Origin: Panorpa germanica
Lineage: Eukaryota; Arthropoda; Insecta; Mecoptera; Panorpidae
Reading direction: 5' to 3'
Length of the DNA: 64,000 nt
Assembly (NCBI GenBank): GCA_963678705.1
Contig: OY783208.1
Location: forward strand, 16,737,782 to 16,801,781
The translations under genes and the position numbers were made by a program. The notes under the pieces are model-generated. The model saw nothing but the letters and a program-made list of their open reading frames with translations. It was not told the DNA's origin and searched no databases. Positions 56,716-64,000 of the stretch are shown here, piece after piece (the stretch's first letter is position 1; each line of letters starts with the position of its first letter).

Positions 56716-57282
56716 TATTATTTTACGATGGTTAAGAAAGAGGAATAATAATCTCGACTACTTATTTCTTCTGTGGCGTCTTATCCGGAGATAAAACACG
56801 CGGAAAACTGAAATTCAAATTTGATATAGGTATAACAACTTTAACCTTTGAATATTTAAAATAATAAAAACGTCAGTATACATATATATTAACCTTTATT
56901 TTAATCAAAAATTTAAAAAGTTCACTAGAAATGAGTTTACAAGCCTATCTTGACAACAAACCAATGGATAGGATACCTCTTTAGCGAAGAAACAAACAAA
57001 ATAATAAAATTTATATTATATAAAGAAATTAATGTTAAATTAAGTACATTATTGTAAGAGTAAATATTAAATCGAAAGCAGTACGTGACAATTTAAGTTT
57101 ATGTGGTATAATAATATATATTAAGTTATAAGATAACGTTTCTTCGTCCTATTCCATTTTATTCATTGTTCAAACCTAATAGTTCCTTCCTTACCGATTT
57201 GCACCGTTGTGTATAAAGTATTATTTCTGAACGCTCTATGATTATTTTTATCAGGGCGTAAATGTCATTGCGGTCATTATGG

Positions 57283-57980
57283 AAGAACCAGAACTGGAAA
57301 ATATTTTATTGCAAATGTTACAAGAAATGGGCTCAGTGTCTAAATACATATTTTTATGCTTTCTTAAATTACTAGAGCTTGCGAATGATTTGTTGCAAAT
57401 ATCACAAGAAAATGTGTTAGCGGGCAAATGACTATTTTTGTGATATTCTAAATGACTGGCACTCAGAAATGACTTATTGCAAGTATGACAAGAAAATGGT
57501 TAACACTTAAATGAAGATTTTTATGTGATTTCAAAGTGTTCAAGTTGTCAAAAAAATTTATTACATATATCGCAAGAAAACGATTTCACTTCCAAATGAA
57601 TGTTTTTATGTTGTTTCAAAAAACGTACAAATGCTACATGCAAAAGATTTCAATGTAGTATTACTATGCTTATATATCACCGAAATGTGCAGGTAAATGC
57701 TTTTTAAATTCAGAATAATTGTCAAAATACTTCTTACAAACTTCGCAAATATACATTTTTTATACGAATTTAATTTTACTTTTTCCGATAGTCTATGTTT
57801 TAGACATTGAATGATATTAATTCGATTGCCATCACTATCAATACATTCCTCTTGTCTATCAAGATGTGTCTGACAATCAGATGAAGAAACTCTTACATGT
57901 TCTATTTCCATCATTTCACGTAATTCATTTAATTCCTTAGATTCCTTAAATTTTATTTGTTGTAAGCTTTCCTCAGCCAT
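57283..57980 (-). pseudogene. C2H2 zinc-finger pseudogene, copy 2
   Basis: Starts MAEESLQQIKFKESKELNEL and stays open for 137 codons, but a shift near 57760 leaves the intended first finger (YICEVCKKYFDNYSEFKKH) in another frame. A later deletion near 57625 damages the second finger, and the 3' end is cut at the duplication breakpoint. Less decayed at the 5' end than copy 1. A short fingerless protein is possible but not supported. Confidence 0.72.
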
Positions 57981-59709
57981 TTTGAAATTCGAAATCAACA
58001 ATTTACTAAAAATAAACAAATAAATACAATATTGCAGAAACTGATTTCCAGCATATTGTAAACAGAATTTACTCTAATGTAACTGTAGATAAAATAAAAC
58101 AATTATTTAATATGTGTTTCTGTATCGAATACCAAAGTATCTAAAAAACACTTATTATTGGAGCCAAAAATTATCACCTTGATTTTCTAAATTTGTAATA
58201 TAACATTATTTGAGAGTATAACATTCTGATAAAGTAATTAAAATCATTAATTTAGTTACCTTGATAGTTTCTTTATTTGTAATTACTGTAATTCCAAAAA
58301 ACAGTCTACTTTAATGTCAAATATTCATTCACAATATTAAGACAGATTTCATTACATAAGTGTTCCATTAGTTGATAAAACAAAACAAATCTTTTTTGGT
58401 TTATTAAAATAACATGTTTCTACAATAGAAAAACTGAGTATGAAATGAAAACGAATATTATTTTAAGTGCCTGTATTAATCCAATAAAAGACTCGGAACA
58501 ACGAAAATAAAAGGGTTACCATGTAAAAAAATTTCTTCTTTATAACTGTCAAAAGATAGCAAAACATATTTTCGCTACATTATTCGGCAGTGCAACTTAA
58601 TATCACTAAACAATTGTTTCAATCTTATAATTGATAATTGTATTATTTTACTGTTTGTGTTTTAATATTATATTTCCACTCTGCTGACAGCTGCAATTGT
58701 TAGTAGCAACTTAGTAGATTAATGGATTTGTCACCATGTTATTTTTTACAATACTCCATTATCCAATTTTGTACTACTATTTCGTGAAGTACCCTTTTTG
58801 TAGTTTGTGGATTATTTTATATTTATTAAAAAGAAACACGACTGTGACGTGTAATGCAGTGACATTTTCTATAACATTGAATCTCTCTAATAATTAAATA
58901 AACAAAATTATTTTCCTAATTGTTAATATCTCCTAAAACATAAGGAGTTGTTAAAAAATATTTGAGGTTCTGGTTTAGCCAAGTTTATCAATATAAATAT
59001 ATATAAATATTCCATTGTTATATTTTTAACTTTAGAAAAAAATAACTAAAGGGGTTAAGTTAATCTATCCATTTCTAGATGGTACATGAAGTGCACGAGT
59101 AAGAATTGTTGCAGCAAATAAGGCGCCTATATATAACCAAAAATGTTTTATTTGCAATTGCAAAGAGGCTTAACACAAAAAGTAATGGATAACATATAGG
59201 TTGTGCTAGATTCATTACAATCTGTGGCTTGATTAAAGTAAGAAGCAATAAGAGCAGTTAACATCTTCAACACAGCGTAGGTTGATTTGAAGTTCTCTGC
59301 CAGCGCATATTCTTGTCTCAAACCATACTTCACTTCTTAATTATGTGATGGTAATATAGTATTACATTATATCGCTGTGGTAAACTTCCATGGTTACTGT
59401 TTCCATATTGTTTTTAATTTATGATGATAAATATCTACTTCTTTTGTTAAATTTTAAGCGACTATACTTTGACAGCTATTCACAGTTTCTAGGTTATAAT
59501 ACAGAAATAGTATGTCAATATGTAGATTATAAACATGGATAAAAATTTATTTTTTATGCATCCATCTAAAACTAAAATAAAAATTAAAATTGATTTAAAT
59601 ATGACTCCTAAGTAAATATTTCACGGGTCGTATTGAGGGCAATAAAGTTAAATTGCAATAAGAACATTGAAACGTAAAAAATTAAATATAAGCAAGCTGG
59701 ACTGGACGT

Positions 59710-61972
59710 CATTATTTAACAATAACAAAATATATTTCAATGGCATCCAGAAGTTCAACTTCAAGAACCAAGCTACAAGTTACAATCAAGGAGCATTATG
59801 GGAATTTGTACGTAACAGTATTTTAATAATAATGAATTGATAATTTGCAAATCACTTCATGTAATAAATGTTAAAATTACTTCACTTTAATAATTAGAAA
59901 ATTGCTACTTTAATTAGACTAACAATGTAAAGAGATAGATATGAGATATATTTACTATAATTACAAGGTGTACTGTAACCGAGGGTTACGCATAAAACCG
60001 ACGCAAAAGTTCAAATTGTGATTGACAGTGTAGAAATCTGAATGAGAATCGGTTTTTTTTAAATAATTACATCAATTTTTTTTAACTGTGTATAACGTAT
60101 TAATTTTTGTTTATATTACAGGCAAACTGGCGACATGAGATCTAGGTTAAGTTAGTTATAAAGAAAAATAAATATATACTTTTAAATACATAATCTTTCA
60201 AATACACAATGTTGCTATGATAAAATATATTAACTATATGAAATAAAATTTATTACTGTTTATAAATATATGATTGTTTTAACTCTATCTGAATTCAAAT
60301 TTAAAATCAATGTTTAGTTTAAGAAACTAAAAAGCATGAACTAATAATAAATCTTTGCAACAAAGTAACAACCAGAGATTGTCAGAAAATAATGACATGA
60401 ATTTTTATAAAATCCATAGATGCAAATTAAGTTAAAATTAACAGTTTGAGAATGCATGATTTGTTTTAGAGTACACGTGGGGCCTAGTTTAGAGTTAAAA
60501 TCACGATTAAAAATAAGCCATAAAAATCAAATTAAAATCGAACATAGATTTAAGAACTAGTATAAACAAAACTTCCGTTTAAGACAAAAGCATTGGGAAT
60601 AGACTTATTGAAACTTAGAACGAAAGACAGAGATAAAATTACTATGCACGTTTAATGCCATATACAAAGTAAAATTGATGATGTCAGTGGTTTTCAAACA
60701 AAGAATCAATGATGTCACGATTGAAAATACTAAAGCATAGTGGGAGATTTTCATTTACCTCCTCTTAATCATTACATTATTAAAGTCAGTCTAATTTTAG
60801 CCTCGGAAGGAGAGCTAAGTGGTCTCATTACAGAGTCTTTGCAGAGTCCAAAGTTAGTGTTAAGCATTAATTTTCGGTACGCGTCAAAGTCTAAAAACAA
60901 GTTCAAGTTAAATTTAAAAAGAAATTTAAGTCAAACGTCGAAAGCCAGTGCAAACGTTTTAAAAGAAAGTTTTAAAATCATTGCATGTAACCAAGTTCTA
61001 AGTTAAACTTAAAAGATAAATTTAAGTCTAAGTGTAAGAGAAAAGCATTGTAATTTCCCATTTAAATCGAATTAAATGTGAATAAAACAAGTGTAAACCT
61101 TAAACCAAAGTGTTTAAAATCCAATTTACCCGACTTACACCTTTACAGAGGGTAAAGAGACCAGCTAAATTCCAGTGCAGAACTACACAGAAGCAGAGCA
61201 GAGATCTTCACAGGATAAAAGCTAAGTCAAATTTCATATAACAAAACGTAGTAATCTAGATAAAACGACATTGATACTTGAGAACCACAGGGAGTTCAAA
61301 GTACAGAACTATATAGGTGCAGAGCCCAAGTGCATGACAAACAGCAGTTGCAGCCATATTGAATAACCGATAGCTCGGGCGACGCTCGTGGCTATACGAA
61401 ACGCATCGGACGAATATTAACACGTGCGACAGACGCATAACAACCATATGTTTTTGACAAAACAATTACAGCACTAGCACAATTCAAGGTCGAATGCAGA
61501 GTGACACACGCCCACGAGAACAACGTACGGAAAACCAGAGAACGTCGTATAACGCATGTCATGTGTTTAATTTATGTATTTTACAGGAATCATAGTTTAA
61601 CCATATGTCCTAATTAACACAACTTGATACAAATTCCCAAGGGACGCTCTAAGAAAACGCTCGAGATTAGATGCATGTTTTGATATAGGTTTTACAGCTA
61701 AAGTTTAGGTACGAAACCGACGTCAATTTGCATGTATCTAGGCCAAGGCTGATGTCATAAAGTTGACATACAGAAAGTGGTAACATAAAAGTGAGGACCA
61801 GCTGTGGGATAACAGCTCGGTCACATAAAAAAGTGGTGACAGCTACAAGTGGGATAAATCAAGGAACGAAATCAACGAAAAATCAAGGAACGAAACCAAG
61901 CTAAAAGTAGGAAAATCAACGAACGAAAGCAAGGAAAAATCAAGGAAAAATCGAAGAAAACAAGCCAGCAAA
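59710..61972. other. Upstream part of the right-edge Gypsy element or flank
   Basis: No host gene recognised. Composition becomes purine-rich toward 61972 (aatcaaggaacgaaa repeats), consistent with a retroelement leader. The 5' LTR limits were not found. The open frame at 60740-61006 has no recognisable motif. Confidence 0.4.
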
Positions 61973-64000
61973 ATGCCGAACGGAGAAAACAAGAATGCGG
62001 GAGGTGCAGGAGGAAGCCCAAGTCCACCTACAACTACGACGATGCCAATGTCAGTACCAAGATTGGTAGAAGGAATGCACCTGATTCCAAAATACAACGG
62101 AACAACAAACCCTAAAAAGTTCCTAAAGCAACTAGAAGTTGTAGCGAGCATGTATGGCTGGGAGAGTCACATAAAAGCCTTCTTGTGCAGACAGAATCTG
62201 ACAGGTGAAGCAGAAGCGAACGTAGAACAGGATGACCTCCTGACCGAAACAGATGACTACGAGATACTGAAAAGAGGAATAATAGAACGTTATTCTCTAA
62301 CGGTAAGAAACCAACACCAGCGACTAGAAGCAGAATTTGAAAACTGCTCACAAAAACCAGGAGAGAGTGTATTAGAATACAGTACCAGATTAGCAGCACT
62401 GGGTCCACGCTTAAAAGACCACTACGCGCAAAATCTCAAGATAGCGGATGAAGCGAGGCCACAATACCTACAGATGATGCTACTGTCGAGATTCAGAAAC
62501 GGACTAAGACCGGACATAGCAGAGATGGTGTATGTATACGATTGTCCAGACTTCAACAGCGCCGTAGATTACGCGATGAGAGTGGAAACTGCGAAAAAAA
62601 GAACAAACCCAACGAGACACATATTAGCAGGAACCACCGCTACAGCAGAGAGCTACAGCGGCCAGCCGAGAGTTCACCCCAAATGAACACCCCAACACTC
62701 CGCGTAGACCGTTACTATGCACAACCAACACCGCAACCGACGCTAGCACCGAGAAGAGAAGGAAGTACAAGCTTACCCCCTTCCGCACCGCCGCTAGAAA
62801 GATGTGACACCTGTACGGAGCTAGGACACACAAAATGGACATGCAAGTACTACCTAACAAGAAGAGGTACACTCCCCTTGAAAACCAGAAACCAGTGGAG
62901 TAGATGTTTTTCATGCGGACAAACAGGTCATTTCAGTGTGAACTGTCCTAAACCTGATGCTAGATTTGCAAGACCGCAACAACAACAACAAACGCAACCA
63001 CAGCAAACTCAACACCAGATGCAGCGTCCGAACCAGTATCAGAATACCCCAGGTACCGCCGGTGTACGAGATGCAGCGCAAAGAGGTCGCAGAAACGTCA
63101 CAGAAGTTGTAAGAGATCAATAAGACCCCACAACTTCAAGAACAAATGCAGAAGATAACGACGAGCATTTAAACGAACAATAGGTTGGTCTACACGTTCC
63201 GAGCCCAACCTAACACGAAAAACAACAAAGGAACAAACCACGAACCACTTTGTAACTAGTGTACCAGCACAACGAAACAATCGTTGGTTTTTAACACTTA
63301 CGACCCCAGAGAACAAGTACAACATGTTAGTAGACACAGGCGCGAGTATCAGCCTAATTGCAAAACACCTACTATCACCTGAAGCGATAAGAACTTCAAA
63401 CCTAGTAATTAGAGATGGTCAAGCAAATAAAATACCACACTGGGGAAAAACAAACCTACAATTCAACATAGCCGGTAGAAACTACAGTCACACCTTCGAA
63501 GTTGTTACAGGTATAAGCGAAGACGGGATCCTAGGCATGGATTTACTGGAAGAAATAGGCGTCATAATAGACTGTGGAGCCAGATGCATGTACTTCGACA
63601 GGAACATCGTAGAAGCAGATAATGGCTTAATACACACCCTAAATACTATTCCAGAAACGATACCAGACGAAATCTTAAACAAAATAGGATCCTTAGTCAG
63701 AGAGGCGAGGACTCAAGCAGGTTTTACAACCGCACAACACGGAAAAGAACAACAGTCGACCAACGCAGTAAAACAACAGACTACCGTGAAACCGCCGCTG
63801 AAACCGAAAGAAACCTATCAGGACTTCCTGAGGTGGGAAAAAATGAACTTTGTCGGACTAAATGCAAAATGTCTAGTACTAGAAGACAGCAAGAACATTC
63901 CATCCATATGTGACGTAGCACATTGGGGAGCGAGTGACTTAACACATCTAGAAGAACTAACGGAAGACCTACAGTCTCACCTGGAGTTCCAGAAAAAGAC
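61973..64000 (+). mobile_element. Gypsy/Ty3 LTR retrotransposon, 5' part, cut by window edge
   Basis: Gag begins at 61973 (MPNGENKNAGG) with a typical Gypsy core (PKYNGTTNPKKFLKQLE, LTGEAEA, LEYSTRLAALG). A CCHC knuckle region follows (CDTCTELGHTKWTCK, CFSCGQTGHFSVNC), then an aspartic protease (MLVDTGASISLIAKHL; DGILGMDLLEE) and a linker running off the edge. About one or two breaks are visible in this part; otherwise well kept, so fairly young. Base composition is richer in GC and CA than the surrounding DNA. Confidence 0.85.

Larger units (their letters stand above)
54214..59709. repeat. Tandem segmental duplication (54214-56040 and 57283-59709)
   Basis: Blocks 54214-55335 and 57283-58390 match closely at an offset of about 3070 bp, and 55807-56040 matches 59470-59709 at about 3670 bp. 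Both copies stop matching after aagcaagctggactggacgt. The 600-bp offset change shows extra or different DNA in copy 2 (58391-59470), which includes a degenerate MITE piece near 58850-59000. A 1.2-kb spacer with a complete MITE separates the copies. Confidence 0.85.

Noticed and set aside
60740-61006. 88-codon plus-strand frame
   Set aside because: No motif, low complexity, probably within the untranslated part of the right-edge retroelement.

Overview
Eukaryotic nuclear DNA, AT-rich and very rich in transposons. Host genes are split by GT-AG introns, and the gene families point to an arthropod, most likely an insect: C2H2 zinc-finger genes with an acidic IKIEI..EEP leader, secreted fibrinogen-related proteins (FReD), a chymotrypsin-fold serine protease homologue, and Jockey-like and I-superfamily LINEs. 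I cannot name the species. I saw no bacterial operons, rRNA, tRNA or CRISPR.

Layout. 0.2-4.4 kb: two intact C2H2 zinc-finger genes (+ then -). 5.5-5.9 kb: relic of a third FReD gene. 6.9-14.0 kb (+): a seven-exon gene predicted to encode a secreted 400-residue protein (signal peptide, Thr-rich mucin-like repeats, fibrinogen C-terminal domain). 15.3-18.1 kb: dispersed repeat and a broken Gypsy element. 18.9-20.3 kb (-): zinc-finger pseudogene of 13 fingers. 21.9-27.4 kb: LTR element with nearly matching LTRs, a Pao-type Gag and a Gypsy-type RT start. 27.5-31.9 kb: repeats. 32.1-47.4 kb (-): a large gene whose 12 exons keep one frame from signal peptide through a catalytically dead serine protease domain into a fibrinogen domain (527 residues). 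Its introns hold two hAT elements with 8-bp target duplications, a Harbinger relic, MITEs and LINE pieces. 47.9-51.3 kb: LINE ends and MITEs. 51.4-53.0 kb (-): a two-exon gene of unknown function. 54.1-59.7 kb: tandem duplication carrying two broken zinc-finger copies. 61.9-64.0 kb: Gypsy element running off the right edge.

The most interesting content is the pair of tail-to-tail FReD genes. They share a promoter, signal-peptide exon, intron 1 sequence, all five FReD exons and every FReD splice phase, but carry different middle modules: a 75-bp-repeat mucin in one, a serine protease homologue in the other. Both modules end in the same splice phase (1) with similar donors, so one has been exchanged for the other in the same slot. 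A pseudoprotease fused to a fibrinogen lectin-like domain recalls, in a single chain, the ficolin plus MASP partnership of vertebrate lectin complement. The function (immune recognition or clotting) is inference; the gene structure is read directly from the sequence.

About 15 full or partial copies of one roughly 620-bp MITE (ends GGGCTTGTGTCC) are scattered through the window, several of them nested with LINEs.
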